A stretch of DNA of 64,000 bases, taken from positions 496,001-560,000 of the forward strand of contig NC_008358.1 of the NCBI RefSeq assembly GCF_000013025.1, read 5' to 3'. The translations under genes and the position numbers were made by a program. Below the pieces are notes generated by a model. It was not told where the DNA came from. It did no database searches and worked only from the letters and a program-made list of their open reading frames with translations. How positions within the stretch are numbered: position 1 is the first letter of the stretch; the number at the start of each line of letters is the position of its first letter. The stretch comes from Hyphomonas neptunium ATCC 15444 (GTDB lineage: Bacteria; Pseudomonadota; Alphaproteobacteria; Caulobacterales; Hyphomonadaceae). Below are positions 28,048 through 36,985 of this stretch, piece by piece.

Positions 28048-31032
28048 TTACCAGGTCTTCGAGACGGCAACGCCGAAAGTGCGTGGCTCGGTCAGGAAGA
28101 TGTTGGTGAAGAGGCCCGACGAGTCATCCGTCAGATAGGCGCCTGTGATGGCGGTCTCATCAGCGATGTTCTTGCCGAAGAGTTCAACGCGCACACCGTT
28201 GGTGTCGTTGTAGAACGCCAGCGATGCGTTGAGGTTATCCCAGGAAGAAAGCTGGTCGCGGTTGGTGTTGTAGACGCGGCTGAAGCTTTCAGACTGGTTG
28301 TAGTAGTCGACGCGGCCGGTCAGGCCCCAGTCGCCGAACGAACCTGGCAGCCAGGTGTATTCAACGCCGACGTTGATCGTCGTGTCCGGCGCGCCGGGCA
28401 TGGAATTGCCGCCCAGGTTTTTCGCGTCGCCTGCGATCGGCTCCAGTGCGGAGGCCGTGCGGGTTGTGCCGGTTGCGTCGGTATAGGTGACCGTCACACC
28501 GCCAAGACCCAGAGCATTCTCGAAGGCTGTGCGTCCGCCAACAGCACCCAGATCACCGTTACAGATGTTGCGGGTGAGGCCGGCGAGGGCCGGGTTGCCC
28601 TGAATGGCGCCCAGCACAGTGGCATAGCCCTGAGCCGAGACCACACAGTTGGTGTAGTTCGTCGTGTTTTTCAGCGCGACGAGGTCCGAGCGGCCATTGA
28701 CGCGATCGAGCACGTCGATCGAGTACACATCGTCGATCTCGGTGTCGAGAATGCCGATATTGGTGTTCAGGACCAGGGTCGAAACCGGGTTCCAGATCGA
28801 CTCAAGCTCGAGACCCATGATGGTGGAGTCGATGTTGAAGTTGACCGAGGTCCGGTTGATGATCTGGGTGATCTGATACCCTTTATAATCGTAGTAGAAG
28901 CCGGTCGCGTTCATCTGGAGGGCGCCGCCCGCCAGAGTGTTCTTCGTACCGATTTCGTAGGAGTTGATGAACTCCGGCTCGAAGAACTGGTCGAATGCGC
29001 CTGGGTTGTCGGCCGGTTGCGGGGGGTTGATACCGCCGCCCTTATAGCCGCGCGAGTAGAACGCATAGAGCAGCGTGTCCTCGGTGAAGCTCAGGTCCGG
29101 ACGCCAGTCGAGACCGGCCCGGCCGGTGACTTCTTCAAAGGCTACGTTGAACGAGCCGTCGCCGCCTTCATCTGCCGAAGCCAGAACGTCATCCGGCGTG
29201 CCGACGATGCCATCCGGGCCTGCGAACGTCACAGGCTTCGGCGTCAGCGGGCTGCCATTCTGACCAGTGCCTGGGCCATACGCGGCGCCAGGAACGAACA
29301 GGAAGGTCGGGATGTTATCCTGAGACTTCTCGTCCTTGGTGTAACGCAGGCCGAGGGTGGCCTTCAGGTTGTCGGAGATGTCGTAATAGCCTTCACCGAA
29401 CACAGCCAGCGAGCTGAGTTCATAAGGTGAGAGCGAGCGGAAGTACTGACCGCCGAGACCCGAATAGTCGAGGTTCTCGATGGCAGGCTGGGTGCCTGCA
29501 TCGTCGAGTGGCACAAGACCGCCGAAGATGGCGCCGCCAAGGGCGTTGTTCAGCTGCGTCAGGGCCGTCAGCGAGTTGGAGACAACCGTGTAGCCGTCTG
29601 TGGCCGTGGACGGATCAATGGCTTCCACGTCAACCTGGATCACACCGAGGTTGAAGTTGAACGGACCCTCAAAGTCAGACTGCAGACGAAGTTCGTGCGA
29701 AGTCTGCTCCGAGCTGCCACCGGCAACGTCAAACGTCCGGAAGAAGTTCGAGGCACCCAGCAGCGGATCGTTGACGACACCGCCGGGGAACAGCGCTTCA
29801 TACACCGGCGTGAGGGCCGGGTTGAAGAGCGGCGCGCCCGAGGTGTTGAACGCAATGGTCGGAGACTGCTTGTTATAGTCCTCGATCGAGAGCGACTCGC
29901 TGGTGCTGTAGCTGCCCAGATAGGTCAGCAGCATGTTGTCGGTGACGTCGAATTCGAGCTTACCGGTGATCAGCTCCTGATCCGCATAGTATTGCGGGTC
30001 GAAGGCCGACTCGATTTCGCTCAGGTTCAGGTTCGCCGGTTGCGTGAAAGCGTCGCCGCTGAGCAGGCCGGCGAGCACGCCGAGACCGCCGCCAAGCGTA
30101 CCAACCGAGTTGACCCGGCCGTCCATGGCATCAAGCGGTGCTTCGGCGCAGCCGAGCGATGTCACGGTCTGATCGACAAAGCCGATCGGAATGCCGGCAT
30201 AGGACGTCTTCAGCGGATCTTTCTTACAGAGCTGCTTGCCGACGCGGAGACGGTCATCCTCTTCTTCGAAGTATTCATAGGAGAGCCAGCCGCGGATACG
30301 GTCGGTCGGCTCGGCCAGGATCGTTGCGCGGTAGCCATACAGTTCGCGGCCATCGACATCGCGGCCGGTCACGGTGTTGTCGACATAGCCGCTGCGCTCG
30401 AGATAGGAGCCGGCCAGACGCACGGCGACCTTGTCGCCGATCGGCACGTTCACCATGCCTTTGAGTTTGCGGCTGTCATAATTGGCCAGCGCGACCGAAG
30501 CGTTGCCTTGCCATTCTTCGAGAACCGGTTTCGCGGTGATGGCGTTGAACACGCCGCCCGTCGCGTTACGGCCATAGAGCGTACCCTGAGGGCCACGCAG
30601 CACCTCGATCCGCTCCATGTCGTAGAATTCGGCTTCGAACAGGCGGTTTGCCGTCAGAGGCACGTCGTTCTGGTGGATACCCACGCCGGCATCGCCCGAC
30701 TGAGCAACCACGTCGACACCAATGCCGCGGATCTTGAAGTTGTAGCCGTTGAAGTTGCCCTTCGTGAACGACACGTTCGGGATCGACTTCACAAGGTCAG
30801 GGCCGCCAGCAAGCTGCAGCTTGTTCAGCGATTCTTCGTCGAACGCCGAAACGGCGATCGGAACGTCCTGAATCGACTGTTCGACCTTCTGGGTTGTAAC
30901 GGTAACCGTGCCGAGGCGCCGGTCGTCGTCCGGTGTGGTGTCCTCCTGGGCATACGCCGTACCGATAAAGCTGAGGGCGAGGGCCGACGCCCCTGCCAAC
31001 AAGACGTACTTCGAGTCTGTGTTTCGGCTCAT
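28048..31032 (-). CDS. TonB-dependent outer-membrane receptor
   Basis: A 994-residue outer-membrane protein. The signal peptide ends near GTAYAQ (residue 29). The N-terminal plug domain shows VTVTTQKVEQSIQDVPIAVS and RGPQGTLYGRNATGGVFN (the plug signature). A long beta-barrel domain follows, ending in RTFGVAVSKTW with a terminal aromatic residue, as expected for BAM-dependent insertion. AGGGGAGG precedes the ATG at 31032; the frame stays open further upstream but without signal character. The VTVTTQKVEQSIQDVP style is typical of receptors in Caulobacterales and sphingomonads that import carbohydrates or siderophores. The substrate cannot be assigned. A TTACA-N6-TGTAA palindrome lies 41 bases upstream. 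Confidence 0.93.
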   Translation of the reverse strand: MSRNTDSKYVLLAGASALALSFIGTAYAQEDTTPDDDRRLGTVTVTTQKVEQSIQDVPIAVSAFDEESLNKLQLAGGPDLVKSIPNVSFTKGNFNGYNFKIRGIGVDVVAQSGDAGVGIHQNDVPLTANRLFEAEFYDMERIEVLRGPQGTLYGRNATGGVFNAITAKPVLEEWQGNASVALANYDSRKLKGMVNVPIGDKVAVRLAGSYLERSGYVDNTVTGRDVDGRELYGYRATILAEPTDRIRGWLSYEYFEEEDDRLRVGKQLCKKDPLKTSYAGIPIGFVDQTVTSLGCAEAPLDAMDGRVNSVGTLGGGLGVLAGLLSGDAFTQPANLNLSEIESAFDPQYYADQELITGKLEFDVTDNMLLTYLGSYSTSESLSIEDYNKQSPTIAFNTSGAPLFNPALTPVYEALFPGGVVNDPLLGASNFFRTFDVAGGSSEQTSHELRLQSDFEGPFNFNLGVIQVDVEAIDPSTATDGYTVVSNSLTALTQLNNALGGAIFGGLVPLDDAGTQPAIENLDYSGLGGQYFRSLSPYELSSLAVFGEGYYDISDNLKATLGLRYTKDEKSQDNIPTFLFVPGAAYGPGTGQNGSPLTPKPVTFAGPDGIVGTPDDVLASADEGGDGSFNVAFEEVTGRAGLDWRPDLSFTEDTLLYAFYSRGYKGGGINPPQPADNPGAFDQFFEPEFINSYEIGTKNTLAGGALQMNATGFYYDYKGYQITQIINRTSVNFNIDSTIMGLELESIWNPVSTLVLNTNIGILDTEIDDVYSIDVLDRVNGRSDLVALKNTTNYTNCVVSAQGYATVLGAIQGNPALAGLTRNICNGDLGAVGGRTAFENALGLGGVTVTYTDATGTTRTASALEPIAGDAKNLGGNSMPGAPDTTINVGVEYTWLPGSFGDWGLTGRVDYYNQSESFSRVYNTNRDQLSSWDNLNASLAFYNDTNGVRVELFGKNIADETAITGAYLTDDSSGLFTNIFLTEPRTFGVAVSKTW

Positions 31033-31072
31033 TTCGATTTTTCCTCCCCTCGGGCCGATCATCCGGTCCCGA

Positions 31073-31088
31073 TTACAATGATATGTAA
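31073..31088. promoter_or_regulatory. Palindrome TTACA-N6-TGTAA upstream of the TonB receptor gene
   Basis: A perfect 5-bp inverted repeat with a 6-base spacer lies in the 230-base spacer between the receptor gene and divergent queC, nearer the receptor. The size suits a dimeric regulator half-site pair. No regulator is assigned. Confidence 0.35.
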
Positions 31089-31262
31089 CGAGCCATCCTC
31101 TTTGGCGGGACAGCTTCGACTTCAACACAAGGCCAAGGCGCGTCCCCTGTCAATTGTCCTGCCCCTACGTGAGGTCGAAACTATTTGTGTCGGTGTCAAA
31201 AATGTGACGCCTTCCGCAACGTAGCCTTGGCCGGAACCGGCCGCGCTGATAGAGCGGCGCGC

Positions 31263-31982
31263 ATGACACAGCCAATTTCCTCCGCGCTCGTCCTGTTTTC
31301 CGGGGGACAGGATTCGGCCACCTGCCTGGCCTGGGCCCTCGACCGGTTCGACCGGGTGGAGACGATCGGCTTCGATTATGGCCAGCGCCACGCCATCGAA
31401 CTCGCCTGCCGGCCGAAAGTGCGCGCCGCGATTCGCCAGATGAGCCCTGTCTGGGCGGAAAAGCTGGGCGAGGATCACATGATCGATGCTGGCGTCCTCA
31501 AATCCCTCGGCGCCACCGCGATGACCCACGAGGTCGAGATCAGCATGACCGCCGCTGGCCTGCCCAACACGTTCGTGCCGGGAAGAAACCTTCTCTTCTT
31601 TACCCTGGCCGGCGCGCTTGCCGTGCGCCGGGGCATCGGCGTGCTGGTCGGCGGCATGTGCGAAACCGACTATTCGGGCTATCCTGACTGCCGCGCCGAT
31701 ACGCTCAAAGCCCAGGAGCAGACCCTCCGCCTTGGTCTCGACGCCGACATCCGCATCGATGCGCCCCTGATGTATCTCGACAAGGCCGCCACCTGGCAGC
31801 TCGCCCAGGAACTCGGCGGAGACGCGCTGGTTGCCCTGATCGGCGAAGAAACCCACACCTGTTATCTGGGCGAGCGCGGCGCGCGCCATGACTGGGGCTA
31901 TGGCTGCGGCACCTGCCCGGCCTGCGAACTCAGGTCAAATGGCTGGCAGCGCTGGCAGGATGGCAAGGCGGCCGCCCCATGA
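31263..31982 (+). CDS. queC: 7-cyano-7-deazaguanine (preQ0) synthase QueC
   Basis: A 239-residue ATP-dependent enzyme that converts 7-carboxy-7-deazaguanine to preQ0 in queuosine synthesis. It shows the PP-loop [12 protein letters not shown] (about residues 13-24), [17 protein letters not shown], and the C-terminal zinc site with cysteines in HTCYLGERG and [11 protein letters not shown]. The ATG at 31263 starts the conserved region; an upstream in-frame ATG adds 26 unrelated residues. Its TGA overlaps the queE ATG (ATGA), indicating tight coupling. Confidence 0.95.
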   Translation: MTQPISSALVLFSGGQDSATCLAWALDRFDRVETIGFDYGQRHAIELACRPKVRAAIRQMSPVWAEKLGEDHMIDAGVLKSLGATAMTHEVEISMTAAGLPNTFVPGRNLLFFTLAGALAVRRGIGVLVGGMCETDYSGYPDCRADTLKAQEQTLRLGLDADIRIDAPLMYLDKAATWQLAQELGGDALVALIGEETHTCYLGERGARHDWGYGCGTCPACELRSNGWQRWQDGKAAAP

Positions 31983-32626
31983 CCTATTCTGTCAAAGAGG
32001 CCTTCTATACCCTGCAGGGCGAAGGCGCCCATACCGGCCGCGCGGCGGTCTTCCTGCGCTTTGCCGGCTGCAACCTCTGGAGCGGGCTGGAGCGCGACCG
32101 GGAAAAGGCCGTCTGCCGCTTCTGCGACACCGATTTTGTCGGCACCAATGGGGAAGGGGGCGGCAAGTTCCGCGAGCCCGGCCTGCTCGCCGCCCATATA
32201 GAGTCCATCTGGCAGGCCAATGCATCTCCCGGCGGGCGCCCCTATGTCGTCTGCACGGGCGGAGAGCCGCTGATGCAGCTCGATGAACCCCTGATCGGCG
32301 CGCTGCATGAGGCCGGCTTTGAAATCGCCATTGAAACCAATGGCACGCTGCCCGCGCCCGCCTCGATTGACTGGATCTGCGTCAGCCCCAAGGCCAACGC
32401 CCCCCTCGCCCAGAAATCAGGCAATGAGTTAAAGCTCGTTTACCCTCAAACCGAGCCCGAGGCGCAACCAGAATGCTTTGAAACACTGGACTTTGAGCAC
32501 TTTTTCCTCCAACCGAGGGACGATGGACCCAGCGTCAGCCATGTGGCGGCGGTGGCCAACTATTGCTTGAAGAATCCAAAATGGCGCCTGAGCTTGCAAA
32601 CACACAAACTGACCGGGCTTCCTTGA
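31979..32626 (+). CDS. queE: 7-carboxy-7-deazaguanine synthase QueE
   Basis: A 215-residue radical SAM enzyme that contracts 6-carboxytetrahydropterin to 7-carboxy-7-deazaguanine. The cluster cysteines are spaced C-X14-C-X2-C ([19 protein letters not shown]), the extended spacing known from Burkholderia-type QueE rather than CX3CX2[14 protein letters not shown] and [12 protein letters not shown] are the SAM-binding strands. It is second in the queCED unit; queD starts inside its last codons. Confidence 0.93.
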   Translation: MTYSVKEAFYTLQGEGAHTGRAAVFLRFAGCNLWSGLERDREKAVCRFCDTDFVGTNGEGGGKFREPGLLAAHIESIWQANASPGGRPYVVCTGGEPLMQLDEPLIGALHEAGFEIAIETNGTLPAPASIDWICVSPKANAPLAQKSGNELKLVYPQTEPEAQPECFETLDFEHFFLQPRDDGPSVSHVAAVANYCLKNPKWRLSLQTHKLTGLP

Positions 32627-33021
32627 AAGAGGGCCTGAAAGCAGAAGGTCAGATTTTCGAGATTTCGAAGGCGGTGTTCTTCGAGGCGGCCCATTTCATG
32701 GGCGGCAAGCCCGAAGGCCATCCCTACCGCTCCGTGCATGGCCACTCCTTCCGCCTGGAGGCGACCGTTGCCGGCATCGTCAAGCCCGGTGAGCAATGGG
32801 TGGAAGATTTCAGCCACCTGACCGCCACCCTTGAAGCGACCGCCGCCAAGCTAGATCACCGCCTCCTCAACGACATCGAGGGCCTCGAAGTCCCCACCCT
32901 CGAGCGCATCTGCCTCTGGGCCGCCGCCGACCTCGGCCAGCCCCTCCCTGGCCTCGCCCGCGTCGCCGTCGCCCGCCCCAGCCTGAATGAGCGCTGCGAA
33001 CTGGTCCTCAAGCGCATCTGA
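32581..33021 (+). CDS. queD: 6-carboxytetrahydropterin synthase QueD-like protein
   Basis: A 146-residue PTPS-family protein. The zinc-binding histidines are present in FFEAAHFMGG and SVHGHSFRLE, and KLDHRLLNDIEGLEVPT matches QueD. Where E. coli QueD has its catalytic Cys (CxxxHGH) this protein has Tyr (HPYRSVHGHSF), which is unusual. The ATG at 32581 overlaps the end of queE by 46 bases; a TTG at 32563 is a possible alternative. Gene order still argues for a role in queuosine synthesis from GTP-derived dihydroneopterin triphosphate. Confidence 0.85.
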   Translation: MAPELANTQTDRASLKEGLKAEGQIFEISKAVFFEAAHFMGGKPEGHPYRSVHGHSFRLEATVAGIVKPGEQWVEDFSHLTATLEATAAKLDHRLLNDIEGLEVPTLERICLWAAADLGQPLPGLARVAVARPSLNERCELVLKRI

Positions 33022-33105
33022 CGCGCACAGGCAGGGTTGCATGCATAGGCGAGCCCGATAAGGTTTCCCCTTGTCGATTCAATGCCTTTGAGGATTGCCG
33101 CAAGC

Positions 33106-34533
33106 ATGAGCCTCGACCTGCTCCAGCCGGAAACTGCCGCTCCGCTGATCGCCGAACTTCAGGAGTCGGTCACCCGGCTGATCGAGGCGGCACGCGATGA
33201 GTTAAGCTCGCCCGACACACTCTGGCAGGTCGGCGCGCTGATCCTCGGCGCGGCGCTCGGCTACATCATCTCCCGCTTCCCCAAGACGATGCTGATGCAG
33301 GCGGCGGAAAAGCGCGGGCGGATCGATTTCGTCCTGCTCACCTACCATTCCCTCTCGCGCATCGTCTGGCCGGTCTTCACGCTCATCCTGCTGGCGGCCG
33401 CCACCGCCGCCTTCGAGGCTGTCGGCCTGGGCAACGCCACGCTGCACATCGCCACCAGCCTCCTCCTGGCCTGGATCGTCGTGCGCATCTTCACCGCCAG
33501 CATGCGGCGCGGCTTCTGGTCGAAAGCCATCGCCTATTTCGCCTGGGCGATCACCGCGCTCTACATCCTCGGCTGGCTGCGCCCGCTGACGGGCTGGCTG
33601 AACAGTGTCACCTTCGATTTCGGCGAGAGCGAAGTCTCCGTCCTGCGCATCCTGATCAGCCTCGCGCTGGCGGCGTTCGCCATCTGGCTCGGCCGGCTCA
33701 TCGGCAATGTCGCCCAGTCCCAGCTGCGCGGTTCGCCGGAACTGCCTGCTTCGGTCGGCGGTCTTCTGGGCCAGAGCATCAAGATCGGCGTGATGATCGT
33801 CGCCGTCCTGATCGCGCTCAACTTCCTCGGCGTGAATGTCGCCGCGCTCACCTTCTTCTCAGGTGCGCTTGGTGTCGGCATCGGCTTTGGCTTGCAGTCG
33901 GTCTTCTCCAACTTCATCTCCGGCGTCATCATCCTGATGGAGAAGTCGCTGAAAGTCGGCGATTTCATCGAGCTTCAGTCCGGCCTCTCCGGCGTGGTGA
34001 AGGAGATCAACTTCCGCTCCACCGTCGTGATGACGAACGATAATGTCGACATCATCGTTCCCAACGAAGCCTTCATCAAAGCCCAGCTGATCAACTGGAC
34101 GATGACCGAGGCGCGCCGGCGCATCCACGTCCCGTTTGGGGTGGCCTATGGCACGGATAAAGCGCTGGTCGAAAAGGCCGGCCTGGAAGCCGCCGCCAGC
34201 GTGCCCTGGACCTTCGACGATCGGGGCGAGCACACCCCGCAGGTCTGGCTCGTCAAGTTCGGCGACTTCCGCCTCGAATTCGAGCTGATTGTCTGGCTGA
34301 CCGACGAAGCCGTGCTCCGTCCGCAGAAGGTCATGGCAGATTATGTGTGGGCGGTTCACTCGGCAATCGAGAAATACGAGATCCATATCCCGATGCCCCA
34401 GCGCGACCTGCATTTCAAATCGCCTGGAACACTCAGTGTTCGGATCGAAACGGGAGAGGCAGAGAAGCCCGCGCCGGACGCAGAAGACGCGCCTGAAAAA
34501 GCATCAGCAGAAGCATCAGAAACAAAAAGCTGA
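33106..34533 (+). CDS. MscS family mechanosensitive ion channel
   Basis: A roughly 475-residue membrane protein with about five helices. The MscS pore helix and upper beta domain are seen at about residues 250-300: SGALGVGIGFGLQSVFSN, MEKSLKVGDFIEL and VVMTNDNVDIIVPNEAF. The C-terminal tail is acidic and alanine-rich (EKPAPDAEDAPEKAS). Such channels open under membrane tension to release solutes. The start could be ATG 33082 or 33106; the latter has AGGA upstream at a usable distance. It follows queD by 84 bases. Confidence 0.88.
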   Translation: MSLDLLQPETAAPLIAELQESVTRLIEAARDELSSPDTLWQVGALILGAALGYIISRFPKTMLMQAAEKRGRIDFVLLTYHSLSRIVWPVFTLILLAAATAAFEAVGLGNATLHIATSLLLAWIVVRIFTASMRRGFWSKAIAYFAWAITALYILGWLRPLTGWLNSVTFDFGESEVSVLRILISLALAAFAIWLGRLIGNVAQSQLRGSPELPASVGGLLGQSIKIGVMIVAVLIALNFLGVNVAALTFFSGALGVGIGFGLQSVFSNFISGVIILMEKSLKVGDFIELQSGLSGVVKEINFRSTVVMTNDNVDIIVPNEAFIKAQLINWTMTEARRRIHVPFGVAYGTDKALVEKAGLEAAASVPWTFDDRGEHTPQVWLVKFGDFRLEFELIVWLTDEAVLRPQKVMADYVWAVHSAIEKYEIHIPMPQRDLHFKSPGTLSVRIETGEAEKPAPDAEDAPEKASAEASETKS

Positions 34534-34534
34534 T

Positions 34535-34568
34535 GCCGCTGCCGTCCGGGGGAAATGACGGCAGCGGC
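34535..34568. terminator. Hairpin between the MscS gene and a convergent gene
   Basis: GCCGCTGCCGTC (34535-34546) pairs perfectly with GACGGCAGCGGC (34557-34568). It starts 2 bases after the channel stop. The plus side lacks a T-tract; on the minus side it is followed by ATCAGCTTTTT. It could end transcription of the convergent gene. Confidence 0.5.
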
Positions 34569-34591
34569 GGGACGGCCCGAGGGGTGCGGGC

Positions 34592-35059
34592 CTAGTCCAG
34601 GGCTTTTACAAATTTCCGCGCAAAGCGGTCCGAGGCGCGGCTGGCATCATGCCAGGTGGTCAGCCCCGCCTGGCGGATGTCGTTTTCATACCAGTCATAT
34701 TCCAGCTCGCCCGCCGGCGCGCCGGAGGCGTCATACGCCACGGCTTTCATCTTCATGCCGCCGGTGCTGACAGAGCGGAACATGTCGAGGCCGGGCTCGT
34801 CGCTGCCCTGTTTGAAGGTCGGGCGGGAAGGGCGCGCATCCAGGATGGTGACATCAATGCGGGCAACATCCACACCGGCCTTTTCCAGCTCACGGGTCAG
34901 GTCGCGTTCAATACGCCCGCCCAGAACCTCGCCTTCCTTCATGCCGTAATCATCCTGAAGCTTCTCGGTAAACTCCGGCGAATAGGTCACCGCAATTTCA
35001 GCCGCTGCGGCAACCGGCGCAGCGGCGATAAGCAGCAGGGCAAGGGCAGTGGCTTTCAT
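34592..35059 (-). CDS. Small secreted protein of unknown function
   Basis: A 155-residue product with a clear signal peptide (MKATALALLLIAAAPVAAAA, cleavage near residue 20). The mature part is mixed alpha/beta, with VTYSPEFTEKLQDDYG, RIERDLTRELEKAGV and a C-terminal WYENDIRQ...TTWHDASRASDRFARKF. I do not recognise the family with confidence. The ATG at 35059 begins exactly at the signal peptide; an in-frame ATG upstream is not preceded by anything signal-like. Periplasmic location is inferred. Confidence 0.7.
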   Translation of the reverse strand: MKATALALLLIAAAPVAAAAEIAVTYSPEFTEKLQDDYGMKEGEVLGGRIERDLTRELEKAGVDVARIDVTILDARPSRPTFKQGSDEPGLDMFRSVSTGGMKMKAVAYDASGAPAGELEYDWYENDIRQAGLTTWHDASRASDRFARKFVKALD

Positions 35060-35164
35060 CTGAGCACTCCATGTCATTCGTTTTTCAGACCCCAGCAGGA
35101 AATCTGATCTGGTTTGCACCTTATCAGCTTCCTGCCGGAGCCTGAAGTCACGAGGGTGTGAGCG

Positions 35165-35860
35165 TCACACCGTATCAACCAGTACGAGCTCTGCCGAATT
35201 CACCCCTTCCAGGGTAATCGTCTCGCCGCCGGAAATCGCCGCGCCGTCGCGGGTCTTCAGCCGCTGGCCATTCAGCGTCACCTCGCCATCGGCTACAACC
35301 AGATACCCGTAGCGGCCTTTGGGAATGTCATAGGTCAGCGTTTCGCCTTCCTTCACCGTGGCGCCCAGAACCTTTGCGTCCTGGTTGATCGCCAGGGCGT
35401 CATTCTCTCCGGTGCCCGAGGCAAACACGGCCCATTGGCCAGACCGGTCGCCCTTGGGAAACTTCCGCGCGCCCCAGCTGGGTGTGCCACCGCGTGTGCG
35501 GGGAATGATCCACAGCTGGAACAGCTCGGTCACTTCGTCCTCGGCGTTCCATTCCGAATGCTGCACGCCAGAGCCCGCGCTCATCACCTGCACATCGCCC
35601 GCTTCGGTGCGGCCATGATTGCCCAGCGAGTCCTTGTGGGTGATGGCGCCCTTGCGAACGTAAGTGATGATTTCCATGGAGTCGTGCCCGTGCGGCGGAA
35701 AGCCGGTCCGTGGCTGGATTTCGTCATCATTCCACACGCGCAGCGCGCCATGGTTCACGCGGCTGGGGTCATGATAGCCGGAGAAGGAAAAGTGATAATG
35801 GGCGTTGAGCCAGTCATTGCGAAACCGGCCAAGCTTATCAAAGGGGCGGAGTTCGATCAT
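35165..35860 (-). CDS. Pirin family protein (YhhW-like)
   Basis: A 231-residue bicupin of the pirin group. It shows FPPHGHDSMEIITYVRKG and GSGVQHSEWN, which contain the metal-binding His and Glu residues, and LFQLWIIPRTRGGTPSW. Short pirins of this type include quercetin 2,3-dioxygenase-like YhhW. GGAGACATCCC precedes the ATG at 35860. It stands alone; its physiological role is not clear. Confidence 0.9.
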   Translation of the reverse strand: MIELRPFDKLGRFRNDWLNAHYHFSFSGYHDPSRVNHGALRVWNDDEIQPRTGFPPHGHDSMEIITYVRKGAITHKDSLGNHGRTEAGDVQVMSAGSGVQHSEWNAEDEVTELFQLWIIPRTRGGTPSWGARKFPKGDRSGQWAVFASGTGENDALAINQDAKVLGATVKEGETLTYDIPKGRYGYLVVADGEVTLNGQRLKTRDGAAISGGETITLEGVNSAELVLVDTV

Positions 35861-35984
35861 GGGATGTCTCCTGTCCATGAGGGGTTGTTGTTGACCGGTA
35901 TATGGGATCGGGCAGGGATGAGGGCAGGCAGTCATCCAAGATAGCATTCATGCGCGGGGTGCATGAATGAGGCGGAGGGAGCAG

Positions 35985-36743
35985 ATGTCAGGCGATGGGG
36001 GCTATGAAGGCGAGAGCGTGCTGGCGCCGCCGGTAAACATCGGCGCGCCCGAAGACCTCGCGCCCCTCAAGGCGAAATTCGTCCACTATCCCGGCAGCCA
36101 ACAGCTGATCCTCTGGCTGCCCCAGGATGGATATGCCGGATACAGCGTCCTGCGTATCCATGGTCCCGGTGGCAAGCCGATCGAAGACACCGCGCTCACC
36201 TCCCGCCTGAATGGCCGTGTGCAGATATTGATCGACACCTGGCCCTGGCCGCCCGGCCCTTACCATATCGAGATCACCCACAAGGAAGGCTGGCGCCACG
36301 AATTGTCGCTCGAAAAGCTGGAAGAGGGCATCGCCCCACCGCCGCCCGCACCGCCTGTAATCGAGGAAAGGTCTGGCCCCATCGTCTACCGCGACAGCGC
36401 CGGTAACATCCTTCCCGATCTTGATCTGGAACTGCGCGAGCGGGAATTTGCCCGCCTCGCCGCGCGCTTCGGCCGGCGCCTCGAATTTGAAGGCAATGCC
36501 CGCGCCGGCACGATCATCTATATCGAAGGCGACATCCGCCTGCGCTTCTATCACGAGATGTGCACCCACCCCGTCCACTTCAGCATCGACATTCCGCCAC
36601 CGGAAAAATGGGAAGCTGCCACCGGCCGCCCGCTGGCCGAGCGGGAAGACATCCTCGAATTCCTCGCCGCAGAAACCCGCCGCCGTCAGGCCTCCCGCTG
36701 TAATTATGTGATCTATCCCAACCGGATCGATTTCGTGGATTGA
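35985..36743 (+). CDS. Hypothetical protein
   Basis: A 252-residue protein I do not recognise. No signal peptide or membrane helix is seen. The first half looks like a beta-sandwich (QQLILWLPQDGYAGYSVLRI, NGRVQILIDTWPWPPGPYHI). A proline linker (PPPPAPP) joins it to a second half with LRERE/RRLEFEGNARAGTIIY and a cysteine in YHEMCTHPVHFSIDIP. GGAGGGA before the ATG at 35985 decides the start. Codon use matches the high-GC core genome. Its stop directly abuts the stop of the convergent, AT-richer Abi gene. Confidence 0.75.
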   Translation: MSGDGGYEGESVLAPPVNIGAPEDLAPLKAKFVHYPGSQQLILWLPQDGYAGYSVLRIHGPGGKPIEDTALTSRLNGRVQILIDTWPWPPGPYHIEITHKEGWRHELSLEKLEEGIAPPPPAPPVIEERSGPIVYRDSAGNILPDLDLELREREFARLAARFGRRLEFEGNARAGTIIYIEGDIRLRFYHEMCTHPVHFSIDIPPPEKWEAATGRPLAEREDILEFLAAETRRRQASRCNYVIYPNRIDFVD

Positions 36744-36943
36744 TCAGTTACTCGTTTTGTACAGAGCCCAGATCGGTCGTTGGCTCCAATCTTCTGGGAA
36801 TCCCATCGCTTCCTGCTGGTCAGGAGCGCGAGATTCTACCAATGCCATTAGGCGTCTTGGAAATGTAGAGTCGGAACTTTGATGCACCACAAGGCGGGCA
36901 AGCAGCGCCAGAATGTTGTATATACGGTTGTCCGGTTGCGCTT

Positions 36944-36946
36944 GCT
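36944..36946. repeat. Target-site duplication GCT, left copy
   Basis: GCT directly precedes the left terminal repeat and is repeated at 38271-38273 directly after the right one. A 3-bp duplication is normal for IS3-family transposition. Confidence 0.85.
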
Positions 36947-36972
36947 TGAACCGCGCCGGTAACCCCGGAGGC
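36947..36972. repeat. IS3 element left inverted repeat
   Basis: 26 bases starting TGAACCGCGCCGG and ending CCGGAGGC. They mirror the right end at 38245-38270 except for one base at position 8 and five bases at positions 14-18. This is the end nearest the orfB stop. Confidence 0.9.
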
Positions 36973-36985
36973 TGTTTGGTTGGAG

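Noticed and set aside
29695..31224. A 509-codon open frame antisense to the TonB receptor
   Set aside because: It mirrors the receptor frame in high-GC DNA, has no recognisable domain, and its sense partner is unmistakable. The same holds for long antisense frames opposite the acyl-CoA dehydrogenase (12315-13886) and glnD (14744-16567).
31033..31262. A preQ1 riboswitch before queCED
   Set aside because: No preQ1-type pseudoknot or conserved loop was found in the 230-base spacer.
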